From the NCBI RefSeq assembly GCF_000222485.1, contig NC_015914.1, forward strand, positions 2,366,501 through 2,430,500: DNA of 64,000 bases. The letters run 5' to 3'. The DNA is from Cyclobacterium marinum DSM 745 (GTDB taxonomy: Bacteria; Bacteroidota; Bacteroidia; Cytophagales; Cyclobacteriaceae). This document shows, in pieces, positions 36,000 through 44,772 of the stretch (positions are counted from its first letter, which is position 1; each line of letters opens with the position of its first letter). Below the pieces are notes generated by a model, which saw nothing but the letters and a program-made list of their open reading frames with translations, ran no database searches and had not been told where the DNA came from. The position numbers and the translations under genes were made by a program.

Positions 36000-36848
36000 T
36001 TAATTGGTGGCATTGACAGGTAGGTCTACAAGGGCAGCGGCTCCCAAAAGCGCAATGTCTTCGTTTTTTGTCAAATGGATTTTCAATTTTTTAAATGATT
36101 CAGGATAGATAAAGTCACTGAAGCTTTCACGCATAGCCTTCTCAAAAAATGGATAGGCATTTGCTACCGACCCGCCGATGACGATTGCTTCGGGATCATA
36201 AGTATACATTACCACTTGCACTGCAGCTCCAAAATGCTGACCAAAGGCTTTCCATTGTTCCAAGGCCTCTTTTTCCCCATTTTTGGCAGCGGTAAAGGCA
36301 TCTAATGCAGTGGTTTGGTATTCGGCACTGAAGAAATTTCCGCTGGCATAATATTCTATATTGTGGTTAAGGTAAGGAAGTAAACCAATTTCACCGGCAC
36401 CACAATTTACTCCTGCATATAGCTTGTTTTTGATAATGATGCCTGATCCTAAACCTGTCCCTATTGACAAGCCTACCATATTGCTGTAACTTTTACCCTT
36501 ACCAAATTTATGCTCTCCAATGGCAAAGCAGTTGACATCATTGTTTACGAAAACCGGAAGATTAAATTCCTGTTCAAGAATGTCTTTTAATGCTACCTTT
36601 TTCCAGGAAGGGATGTTGGTTACATTATAAACAATCCCTTTTTCTACATCCACCACTGACGGCACACCAATTCCTATTCCCTCTACTTCATGGGCAGTTA
36701 GTGGTTTTATAAATTGCATCACTTGGTTAAGCGTAGACTGAAGGTCATTTTTTTCTTTCAGAAGAGCCTTGGTCTTGTGAATGATTTTTCCTTCGTGTTC
36801 AATACCTACCTGTATTTTCGTTCCTCCTAAATCTATTCCTATGTTCAT
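36000..36848 (-). CDS. ROK family sugar kinase
   Basis: 282 residues. It has the N-terminal phosphate loop IGIDLGGTKIQVG, VFVNNDVNCFAIGEH with the catalytic Asp, and the ROK segment LSIGTGLGSGIII...GAGEIG. The usual zinc-binding HxCxCGxxGC motif is missing (the chain reads GAGEIGLLPYLNHNIEYY), as in a Bacteroidota subgroup of ROK proteins. It probably phosphorylates an amino sugar or hexose at C6 after entry through the neighbouring MFS transporter. With MurQ in the same locus, a N-acetylmuramate or N-acetylglucosamine kinase is plausible. It is the first gene of the minus-strand operon. Confidence 0.88.
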   Translation of the reverse strand: MNIGIDLGGTKIQVGIEHEGKIIHKTKALLKEKNDLQSTLNQVMQFIKPLTAHEVEGIGIGVPSVVDVEKGIVYNVTNIPSWKKVALKDILEQEFNLPVFVNNDVNCFAIGEHKFGKGKSYSNMVGLSIGTGLGSGIIIKNKLYAGVNCGAGEIGLLPYLNHNIEYYASGNFFSAEYQTTALDAFTAAKNGEKEALEQWKAFGQHFGAAVQVVMYTYDPEAIVIGGSVANAYPFFEKAMRESFSDFIYPESFKKLKIHLTKNEDIALLGAAALVDLPVNATN

Positions 36849-37343
36849 TGTATTAAGTCGGGTATTTTTTAAAAAAAATCAACGACAAATATATCTCAAC
36901 TTTACCCTTTTAACAACCGAAAATAGAAGTTTTAGGAAAAGTTAACCTTTAATAACTACCTGAAAAACAGTGAATAATCAAACTATATATTTGTTTAGAT
37001 TCTAGTGATATACTTGAAAAGGTTCGTTAGGGCTATTTGAGAGCAATTGTTTTTTTTAATAGTCCGAAACTGGATATTACTGTAATGTATTGGATGAATT
37101 GAAAAAGTAGAGAAATCAAATTAGTATTAAAGAAACATTAAATATTGTGAAATTTTAGGCAGACTACATATCTTGAAGCATCAATTTATTTTTAGGTAAT
37201 AATTAATGGTGCCCCTAAGCGAGTAGAAATAGTCACTGTTAAAAGCAAATAGACTTATACAATTACACAATATAAATTTCTATAAGAAGAAATATATTTT
37301 ACTAAAATAAGTTTAGTGTTTAATTAACTACAATCCATAAACA
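36849..37343. other. Divergent intergenic control region
   Basis: 495 AT-rich bases between the divergent ROK and metallophosphoesterase starts. No ORF. It must hold promoters of both arms. TATATTTG at 36986-36993 resembles a -7 element but lacks a good -33 partner. An 8-bp inverted repeat (37030-37037 with 37058-37065) encloses a T-run. No operator could be assigned. Confidence 0.4.
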
Positions 37344-38594
37344 ATGAAATCACAAAGTAAAAAAGTTAACATTTTTATTTGCTTTTTATCACTCCTGGTT
37401 TTTTATGCGGCCACTTTAAGTGCTCAGGAAGAACCCAGTGGAATTTATTTGACCTGGGAAAAAGATCCCACCAGTACAATGACAATTGATTGGCATCTAA
37501 AAACCAATGCTACGCAAACTTTATTTTATCGCAAAAAGGGAGATGAAAATTGGATGAAGAAAACCGGAAATGTATCTGATTTCCCATTTTCTGATCGTAA
37601 GATCCATCGGGTTTTTCTTTCAGGTCTGTCGGCAGACCAAGCGTATGAGGTTAAGTTTGGCGCTTACGAAAGAGTTTATTACTTTAAAACCATGCCCAAG
37701 GATATTTCCAGAAACCCGATCAAGTTTGCAATAGGGGGAGATACCATGCATGACCAAAAGGTAATGGAAAAAACCAATCTTCAAGTTTTACCATACAATC
37801 CTGATTTTATAATAATAGGTGGTGATCTGGCATATGCCAATGGTGATGGGAAAAATGTAAAAAGGTGGTATGCTTGGTTTGAAGCAGTGAAAAACACATT
37901 GATACATGAAGATGGACGTATGATACCCATCATGCTCGGGATAGGTAACCATGAAGTTAAAAGTGGTTTTGATGCAGAGTCTATCCCTGAGCATTTGAAG
38001 GAAGAAAAGAGAAAAGAAAGCGCACCATTTTATTATAATCTTTTTGCTTTTCCGGGGCAACCGGGTTATGGGGTGCTTGAATTTGGTAAATACCTTAGTT
38101 TTCTCTTTCTTGATTCAGACCATACGAATGCCATTGATGGTCCACAAAAAGATTGGCTTGCCCGAGAATTGGCCCTTCAGAAAGAAAAAAACACCACCCA
38201 CGTAATGGCCATTTATCATGTTCCGGCTTACCCTTCTGCCAGATCTTTTACAGGGAGAACCCAGTCGATGATTCGAAAACATTGGGTGCCTTTATTTGAA
38301 AAGTCCACTATGAACTTGGCGTTTGAGAATCACGACCATGCCTATAAACGAACCTACCCAATAAAAAACAATAATGTGGATGAGGACGGAATCGTCTATA
38401 TAGGGGATGGGTCCTGGGGAACCAGACCGCGTACTGTTCATGATGCAGCAAGTACTTGGTATTTAGAAACTTCCCAGTCCGTGAGGGCATTTACCCTTGT
38501 AACCCTTCAGGGCAAAAGCTTTAACATAATTACAGTAGATGAGGATGGAAACATCATCGACAGTTATCCAAATAATCCATTGATAAAACCATGA
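37344..38594 (+). CDS. Exported purple-acid-phosphatase-like metallophosphoesterase
   Basis: 416 residues with a signal peptide (about residues 1-28, ending TLSAQ). An N-terminal fibronectin-like domain (YLTWEKDPTSTMTIDWHL) precedes a calcineurin-type phosphoesterase with GGDTMHD, IGGDLAYANGD, GIGNHE, MAIYHVPAY and ENHDHAYKR, followed by IGDGSWGTRPR. These are the metal ligands of the family. It opens the plus-strand arm of the carbohydrate locus and overlaps the next gene by 4 bases (ATGA), so it is translated with the sialidase-fold lipoprotein. It may remove phosphate from the glycan or from a released sugar. Confidence 0.9.
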   Translation: MKSQSKKVNIFICFLSLLVFYAATLSAQEEPSGIYLTWEKDPTSTMTIDWHLKTNATQTLFYRKKGDENWMKKTGNVSDFPFSDRKIHRVFLSGLSADQAYEVKFGAYERVYYFKTMPKDISRNPIKFAIGGDTMHDQKVMEKTNLQVLPYNPDFIIIGGDLAYANGDGKNVKRWYAWFEAVKNTLIHEDGRMIPIMLGIGNHEVKSGFDAESIPEHLKEEKRKESAPFYYNLFAFPGQPGYGVLEFGKYLSFLFLDSDHTNAIDGPQKDWLARELALQKEKNTTHVMAIYHVPAYPSARSFTGRTQSMIRKHWVPLFEKSTMNLAFENHDHAYKRTYPIKNNNVDEDGIVYIGDGSWGTRPRTVHDAASTWYLETSQSVRAFTLVTLQGKSFNIITVDEDGNIIDSYPNNPLIKP

Positions 38595-39697
38595 AAAATT
38601 ACCGAGAATTACTAAGCTATTCTTTTTTATTATCGCTATTGATAATCACTGCGGCTTGCAGTGGAGAAAATAAAACCGAAGCGGTTGAAGAAAAGGACGA
38701 AGCAGTTGTCCAAGAGGCAAAGCTTACTACAGAGGAATATGAGCATATTTTTGGTGAGGATAGACCCTTTGCCCAGTGTCATGCTTCTACCATTACCGGT
38801 CTAGGTGATGGGAATTATTTGGCTGCATGGTTTGCAGGCTCTCATGAAAAACACAATGATGTAGGGATTTGGGTCTCTAAAGGAAAAGCCGGTGATTGGA
38901 GCGAGCCTGAATTACTGGTAAAAGTAAGAAATGAACCACACTGGAATCCAGTATTGTTCAATGCACCTGATGGTAAGGTTTATTTGTATTTTAAAGTTGG
39001 AAAGGAAATAGACTATTGGGAAACTTGGGTTCAATACACTGAAGATGGAGGAGAGACTTGGTCTGAAGCAAGGGAATTGGTTCCGGGAGATAAAGGAGGC
39101 CGAGGTCCTGTGAGAAACCATATGCTGGTTTTATCAGACGGTACTTGGTTGGCTCCTGCCTCAGATGAGAAAAACAAAGTATGGACAGTATTTGTTGACA
39201 GGTCTGAAGATGGTGGGAAAACGTGGACGGCTACAGAAAAGCTTGATATGGACCGCTCAGTAATTACGGGAGAAGGAGTGATTCAACCTGCATTATGGGA
39301 GTCAAAACCCGGTCATGTGCACATGCTGATGCGTAGCAGTTCCGGAAATATCTGTAGGTCAGACTCTGAGGATTATGGAAAAACTTGGTCTAAGGTTACA
39401 GAAATTGAATTGCCCAATAACAACAGCGGGATAGACGTTGCTCATATAGAAGGGGAGAAAATTGCTTTGATCTATAACCCTGTTGCTGAAAATTGGGGTG
39501 ATAGGTTCCCAATCTCTATTGCTGTTTCTGAAGACAATGGTAAAACCTGGCCTTTGAAATTTGAGATAGAAAAGGGAGAGGGTGATGATGAGCTTTCTTA
39601 TCCTGCCATGTTTTATGAAGATGGTCACTTGGTTGCCTGTTATACTTGGAACCGAGAAACGGTTGCTTTTTGGAAAGGTAAACTGGAAGGGATTTAA
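38591..39697 (+). CDS. Sialidase-fold (BNR repeat) lipoprotein, paralog 1
   Basis: 368 residues, lipobox ITAAC (about residues 19-23). A six-bladed beta-propeller with Asp-box repeats is visible (TEDGGETW, SEDGGKTW, SEDYGKTW, SEDNGKTW). Conserved blocks are HASTITGLGDGNYLAAWFAG, HWNPVLF, RGPVRNHMLVLSDGTW, GVIQPAL and ELSYPAMFYEDGH. It matches the BNR_2 group annotated as exo-alpha-sialidase (GH33-like), but the FRIP motif of true sialidases is not seen. It probably cleaves or binds a terminal acidic sugar at the cell surface. It is 13 bases from the deacetylase gene. Confidence 0.82.
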   Translation: MKNYRELLSYSFLLSLLIITAACSGENKTEAVEEKDEAVVQEAKLTTEEYEHIFGEDRPFAQCHASTITGLGDGNYLAAWFAGSHEKHNDVGIWVSKGKAGDWSEPELLVKVRNEPHWNPVLFNAPDGKVYLYFKVGKEIDYWETWVQYTEDGGETWSEARELVPGDKGGRGPVRNHMLVLSDGTWLAPASDEKNKVWTVFVDRSEDGGKTWTATEKLDMDRSVITGEGVIQPALWESKPGHVHMLMRSSSGNICRSDSEDYGKTWSKVTEIELPNNNSGIDVAHIEGEKIALIYNPVAENWGDRFPISIAVSEDNGKTWPLKFEIEKGEGDDELSYPAMFYEDGHLVACYTWNRETVAFWKGKLEGI

Positions 39698-39710
39698 ATT
39701 TTAGTATTAC

Positions 39711-40760
39711 ATGCGAATTTTATTTAGTAGCTTACTCTTACTATTGCTGTATAGCCAAGCAGTTTTAAGCCAACAAGAAATGACTTACGCTGAAAAATTG
39801 GGTTTTCCTAAAGGGAAGAAAGTAGTTATCTTTCATGTAGATGACGCGGGAATGTCCTTTGAATCAAATGAAGGGGCAAGAAAATCCATACATGAGGGCG
39901 TAGCTACTTCTTGTAGTATCATGATGCCTTGCCCTTGGGCTGCTAGTTTTGTAAAAGATGCGAAGATAGACGCAATGGATGCAGGGCTTCATTTAACACT
40001 TACCTCTGAGTGGAAACATTACCGATGGCCTCCGCTAGCAGGTAAGGCGGCTGTACCTGGTTTGGTAGATGAAGAAGGGGCAATGTGGTCTTCTGTAGCC
40101 GAAGTGGTAGCGAATGCCAGCCCTGATGAGGTAGAAATAGAAATCCGTGCCCAAATCGATCGGGCATTAACTCTAGGATTGAAACCAACCCATATGGATA
40201 GTCATATGGGAACCCTATTTTATCACCCTCCCTTTCTTGAACGGTACATAAAAGTGGGGATAGAATATGGTATTCCGGTTATGTTTCCTGGTGGGAACAA
40301 TAAGCTGCTTGGGATTTCTATGAACAGCAACTTGATCAAACAACTCAAAAGACAAGGGAAATACAAAGAAGGCATGAAATTGCCCAATAATCCTATTATG
40401 GAAAGAACTCCCTTGGTAGCCAGACAATTGTGGGAGGCAGGCTTGCCGGTTTTGGATGACCTACATACCACAAGTGGAAACTGGTCACCAGAATATGAAG
40501 TAAGTGATAAGGAGTTAGGGGCATATAAGGTGGAGAAATGTAAAGAATTGCTCAAACTTATGGAGCCCGGTTTGGCCATGGTGATTGTTCACAGTAACGG
40601 AGATAGAAATACATTTGACAGGATTAGCGGCTCAGGTAAATCCAGGTATGCAGACATGCTGGCCATGACCTCACCGGAACTAAGAAAATTCATTGAAGAT
40701 GAAGGGATTATTTTAACTACCTGGGCTGAAGTAATGGATAGAAGAAAAAAAGTGAAATGA
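39711..40760 (+). CDS. Exported ChbG/YdjC-like carbohydrate deacetylase
   Basis: 349 residues with a signal peptide (about residues 1-20). It belongs to the YdjC/ChbG polysaccharide-deacetylase-like family: HVDDAGMS with the metal-binding Asp pair, LHLTLTSEW, and HMDSHMGT with the metal histidines. ChbG removes one acetyl group from chitooligosaccharides. Here it is exported and sandwiched between two sialidase-fold genes, overlapping the second by 4 bases, so it probably deacetylates the glycan those proteins handle. Confidence 0.88.
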   Translation: MRILFSSLLLLLLYSQAVLSQQEMTYAEKLGFPKGKKVVIFHVDDAGMSFESNEGARKSIHEGVATSCSIMMPCPWAASFVKDAKIDAMDAGLHLTLTSEWKHYRWPPLAGKAAVPGLVDEEGAMWSSVAEVVANASPDEVEIEIRAQIDRALTLGLKPTHMDSHMGTLFYHPPFLERYIKVGIEYGIPVMFPGGNNKLLGISMNSNLIKQLKRQGKYKEGMKLPNNPIMERTPLVARQLWEAGLPVLDDLHTTSGNWSPEYEVSDKELGAYKVEKCKELLKLMEPGLAMVIVHSNGDRNTFDRISGSGKSRYADMLAMTSPELRKFIEDEGIILTTWAEVMDRRKKVK

Positions 40761-41938
40761 ATAAAATAGTTTTTTTAGGCCTTTATTTACTTAGTGTTTC
40801 TGCTTTTGGACAGTACATTCCTAAAGAGAAAGTGCTGGTTAGTGAAAGCTTGATTTTCCCTCTTCAGCAAAACCATGTGCATGGGAGCAGTATTGTTTCC
40901 TTACCCAATGGTGATTTACTCACAGCCTGGTTTGAAGGATCGGGAGAGCGAAAAGCAGATGATGTACGCATTATGGGAGCCAGGCTCAGGAAAAAAGACC
41001 GCCAGTGGGGAGAACCTTTTCTAATGGCAGATACCCCCAATATTCCTGATTGTAATCCAGTGCTATTTCTAAACCAAGAAGGTAAGTTGTTTTTGGTTTG
41101 GATAGCCGTTCAGGCCAATCGGTGGGAGCAGTCTATTTTGCGTTTTAGAACAAGTACAAGTTATGAAAATGCGGGTGCTCCAATCTGGAGTTGGCAGGAT
41201 AATATTCTACTCAAACCGGGTGAAGAATTCCATCAGGAAGTTGCCAAACGTTTTGAACAATTGCCTGAAAATAATTCAGGTTGGTCTGAATATGCTCCCC
41301 AATATGATCAAATGATAATTGAGGCCAGCAAAGACAGTAAAAAGTCTAGTATTGGGTGGATGACCAGGATAAAGCCGGTTGTACTTACCTCCGGAAGGAT
41401 TTTATTGCCCCTTTATTCAGATGGATTTAACTTTTCCATGATGGCCATTTCTGACGATGACGGAACTACTTGGTTCCCCAGCAAGCCTCTAGTGGGAAGA
41501 GGACCTATTCAGCCGGCACTTGGTCAAAGAGAAAATGGAGAAATTATGGCCATCATGAGGGATAGCGGAGATGCTCCTACGAGAATTCATAAAAGCTATT
41601 CCCAAGATGAAGGAATGACTTGGTCTGCCAGCGAAAAAACCAGTATTCCTAATACTGCAAGTGTGGAACTGTTAGTTTTAGACAACGGGACTTGGCTGTT
41701 TCTTGGAAATGACATTGATGACGGCAGGTATAGAATATCATTATACATCTCGGATGATGAAGGACAGACATGGAGAGGAAAAATTTATTTGGAAGATGAA
41801 AAGAAAGATGTGGGTGGTTTTTCATATCCTTCTTTGATACAGGATATTGATGGAATGGTACATATTACTTATTCATACCATTTAAATGAAAAAGGGAAAT
41901 CCATTAAATATTTAAAAATTGATCCAAAAAACTTTTAA
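40757..41938 (+). CDS. Sialidase-fold (BNR repeat) exported protein, paralog 2
   Basis: 393 residues with an N-terminal signal (residues about 1-19, ending SAFGQ). The same BNR_2 propeller pattern as the lipoprotein at 38591: HGSSIVSLPNGDLLTAWFEG, DCNPVLFLNQEG, RGPIQPALGQRENGEI, Asp-box-like SDDDGTTW and SDDEGQTW, and GGFSYPSLIQDIDG. It lacks an obvious FRIP motif. Translationally coupled to the deacetylase (ATGA overlap). It probably acts on the same glycan with a different linkage or position preference. Confidence 0.82.
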   Translation: MNKIVFLGLYLLSVSAFGQYIPKEKVLVSESLIFPLQQNHVHGSSIVSLPNGDLLTAWFEGSGERKADDVRIMGARLRKKDRQWGEPFLMADTPNIPDCNPVLFLNQEGKLFLVWIAVQANRWEQSILRFRTSTSYENAGAPIWSWQDNILLKPGEEFHQEVAKRFEQLPENNSGWSEYAPQYDQMIIEASKDSKKSSIGWMTRIKPVVLTSGRILLPLYSDGFNFSMMAISDDDGTTWFPSKPLVGRGPIQPALGQRENGEIMAIMRDSGDAPTRIHKSYSQDEGMTWSASEKTSIPNTASVELLVLDNGTWLFLGNDIDDGRYRISLYISDDEGQTWRGKIYLEDEKKDVGGFSYPSLIQDIDGMVHITYSYHLNEKGKSIKYLKIDPKNF

Positions 41939-42041
41939 AGTTAGTAGTCCATAATTAAAGGTCTTATGTATTATATATAACTCAATCACTTACTTGATTC
42001 AAGTAAGATAGATTAAGCTTTAGTAGTTAGGTTAGGTAAGT

Positions 42042-42076
42042 TTTGTCCGCTCATGTTGTATAACAGGGCGGACAAA
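42042..42076 (+). promoter_or_regulatory. Two-part hairpin 104 bases upstream of the first 746-residue gene
   Basis: TTTGTCCGC (42042-42050) and GCGGACAAA (42068-42076) form a perfect 9-bp outer stem; TGTT-GTAT-AACA forms an inner stem. A nearly identical structure stands at the same distance before the paralog at 44773. A T-rich but broken tail follows, so it could also end the upstream operon. Confidence 0.6.
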
Positions 42077-42180
42077 TTTATTTATACCCTTTCTAATACC
42101 TAATATATAGCCTGTATGAATTTGATAATGTCGCGCTATCAAGTGACTCATACACTTTTAATTAACCACATTAATTTACC

Positions 42181-44421
42181 ATGAAATACTTACACTTAAA
42201 ACTATTTGTTTTTGTTGGCTTGCTAGTTGGTTTTTCGCAAGTACAAGGGCAACAATTGCCATCAAACAGCCAAAGGGTTCATCAAGATGTTCCTTTTGTT
42301 CAGGAGTATGCCATTAAGTATTATTCCGAAGAGGTCCCGATGCTAGACAAAGTCTATGCAGACAGGAACGGTACCGTTCAGATATTAAGCAAATCAGGTT
42401 TGCTAAGACCGCATGCAGGAGCTTTTTTGTATCCCGGGACTTTGACTCCGGACAAGACCTACCTTGCCATGAAAGATAAAAATATTGTTAGCATCAGCAC
42501 GGTGGAGAATCAGTTTGTCTACTTGGATGACAAGGCAGTGTTTAGTAATGCTTGGGCAGGGAGCCTATACCTCCAACACGAATTACCAAGTGCAGCCTCT
42601 TTTGCTCATGGAAAAGACTTTACATTTTTGGTTTCAGACGGTGGTCATATTCACTTGGTAAGCAAAGACGGAGTTTCTTATAAAGGCAAGATCAGTGGCT
42701 CTCCAGTGATAGAAATCACCTATGATGCCGCTACCGAAAGGTTTTTGCTTTTGGCAGAAAACAAGTTAATGTCTTTTTCACCGGCAGATAAAAAATTAAA
42801 GACACTTACTGAAGGAGCCGGGTTTACCAGTTTTGTAGTACGTGAAGGAAAAAATAAACTTGCCATAGCTACTAAAGATGGCTATTTTGAGTGGGACCTG
42901 CTAAGCGATAAAAAAGTAGGGCAAAAGCAGAATGCTTTGCCATGGCCAGTCTTGACCAGCCTAACAGAAATCAATGGTTTGTTATGGTTTGGTTCAGAAC
43001 AAGGCGCCTTTATGGAAAAGGAAGACGGCAAATTTAATTATTACTTTGGAGAGAGATGGCTACCTGGTGACAAGGTATTACATATCAGCCAAAAGAATGC
43101 GGATGAAGTATTGATCCTGACAGACAAAGGTCTAGGGAAGTTGGTGTTTATGTCCCAGACTTTGGCGGAAAAAGCAGCATATTATGAGCAGCAGGTTAGG
43201 GATCGTCATATTCGACATGGTTTTAATGCTACGCTTAGAGATATGGAGAAGGGCAATTTTAATACCGGGAGGATCAAAGATTCAGACAATGATGGTTTAT
43301 GGACTTCTATGTATTTGGCCGGACAAGCCTTTCGTTATGCAACGACAGGTTCTCCATTTGCTTTGCAAAACGTAAAAGAGTCATTGGATGCAATGGAAAG
43401 ACTCTACACCATTAATGACATAGAAGGTTTCCCTGCAAGATCATTTTCCAGAAGTGGCTTCAAAGATCAGCTTGGAGGTTCTGAGCATTGGCAAGATATT
43501 GAAGATCCGGAATGGGTTTGGAAAGCAACCACGAGCAGTGATGAGGTAATCGGACATGTTTTTGTTTTTGGGGTTATTGCAGAATTGGTAGACAACGAAG
43601 CATTGCGTCAACAAGCCATAGGTTTATTGGATCAGTTGATGACACACATTGTGGAAAATGACTGGTATCTGATTGATTTTGATGGCAAACATACCACTTG
43701 GGGTAGGTGGAACCCAGAATACGTGAATGGTTTCCCTACCATGGTGGGTGACAGGAAACTAAACTCTTCCAATATTATAGCCATGTTACAGACAGCTTAC
43801 CACTTTACAGGTAAGGAAATGTACAAAAAAGAAGCCTATAAATTAATGGATAAACATGGTTACCTAGAGAACCTTATGCGTCCAATGGAAGAGATAGGAC
43901 AAGCCAAGGAGGGAAGTGATGATTGGGCCGCCATGTTGTCACAAAAATGGAATCATTCGGATGATGAAATGTATTTCCTTGGCTATTGGGGTTTATACCG
44001 ATATGCTTTTACAGATGAGTTAAAAGAGAAATACAAAGAAACCATTAAAGATCACTGGGAAGCGGAGCGTCCGGAGAAAGACGGCCTGTGGAATATTTTT
44101 GGAGCTTTGGTGGACAGAGAAAATTTTGATCTCGAGGAAGCTGTTTGGTACCTTCAAGAATACCCTTTAGACTTAATTAATTGGAATGTTAAAAACAGCC
44201 ATAGAAAGGATATTGAACTATTGGAGCCAAATTTCAGGAATCAAAGCACAAAAGAGGTGCTTCCACCTGATGAATTAAAAATGCGCCGTCACAATGGCAA
44301 TAGGTTTGAATTGGATGGTGGAAGAGATGGAAAAGAAGAAATGAGTGCAGGAGATATATGGCTTTTGCCTTACTGGATGGGGAGATACATGGATGTAATA
44401 AGTAAGCCGGTTAGTAATTAA
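42181..44421 (+). CDS. Exported propeller/alpha-toroid protein, twin 1 (putative glycan-active)
   Basis: 746 residues, signal peptide ending QGQ (about residue 24). Residues about 25-330 look like a beta-propeller (repeated short strands with LLWFGSEQGAF, VLILTDKGLGKL). Residues about 340-740 look like an (alpha/alpha)-toroid of the kind found in glycoside hydrolases and lyases (DSDNDGLWTSMYLAGQAFRY, TSSDEVIGHVFVFG, DGKHTTWGRWNPEY, WNHSDDEMYFLGYWGLYRY). No catalytic family was recognised. It has a nearly identical twin at 44773 and sits in the carbohydrate locus, so a role in breaking or binding the target glycan is likely. Confidence 0.8.
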   Translation: MKYLHLKLFVFVGLLVGFSQVQGQQLPSNSQRVHQDVPFVQEYAIKYYSEEVPMLDKVYADRNGTVQILSKSGLLRPHAGAFLYPGTLTPDKTYLAMKDKNIVSISTVENQFVYLDDKAVFSNAWAGSLYLQHELPSAASFAHGKDFTFLVSDGGHIHLVSKDGVSYKGKISGSPVIEITYDAATERFLLLAENKLMSFSPADKKLKTLTEGAGFTSFVVREGKNKLAIATKDGYFEWDLLSDKKVGQKQNALPWPVLTSLTEINGLLWFGSEQGAFMEKEDGKFNYYFGERWLPGDKVLHISQKNADEVLILTDKGLGKLVFMSQTLAEKAAYYEQQVRDRHIRHGFNATLRDMEKGNFNTGRIKDSDNDGLWTSMYLAGQAFRYATTGSPFALQNVKESLDAMERLYTINDIEGFPARSFSRSGFKDQLGGSEHWQDIEDPEWVWKATTSSDEVIGHVFVFGVIAELVDNEALRQQAIGLLDQLMTHIVENDWYLIDFDGKHTTWGRWNPEYVNGFPTMVGDRKLNSSNIIAMLQTAYHFTGKEMYKKEAYKLMDKHGYLENLMRPMEEIGQAKEGSDDWAAMLSQKWNHSDDEMYFLGYWGLYRYAFTDELKEKYKETIKDHWEAERPEKDGLWNIFGALVDRENFDLEEAVWYLQEYPLDLINWNVKNSHRKDIELLEPNFRNQSTKEVLPPDELKMRRHNGNRFELDGGRDGKEEMSAGDIWLLPYWMGRYMDVISKPVSN

Positions 44422-44635
44422 AAAAAATGCTAGAATTAGTTGTCTGTCAGGTTAATGCTGTCTATCCTTAATGAGAAGTGGTTTTTAACCTAATTCAAAC
44501 TATATTTTAGCCCCTCATCAACAAAATATAATTGAAATAGTACATCTATAATCAATTGCTGTATTACTAAAGAGTGGATCGTTAGTTTATCAAGAGACAT
44601 TGTAATAATTAACGTTCTGTTTATTTAGGGAATTG

Positions 44636-44670
44636 TTTGTCCGCTCTTGTTGCTTAACAGGGCGGACAAA
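44636..44670 (+). promoter_or_regulatory. Two-part hairpin 102 bases upstream of the second 746-residue gene
   Basis: TTTGTCCGC (44636-44644) and GCGGACAAA (44662-44670), with inner TGTT-GCTT-AACA. Outer and inner stems are conserved relative to 42042-42076 while the tetraloop differs. The rest of 44422-44772 (about 350 bases) shows nothing else. Confidence 0.6.
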
Positions 44671-44772
44671 CTTATTTATTGCCTGTATCAGTAGTTAGGG
44701 CCTTCCAATTATTCTGCTACCGAATTGCAATTGATTTACCTGTCTATTATTTATCAACCATTTTAATTTGAC

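Noticed and set aside
37030..37065. 8-bp inverted repeat around a T-run in the divergent region
   Set aside because: The T-run is in the loop, not after the stem, so it is not a terminator; too short to claim as an operator.
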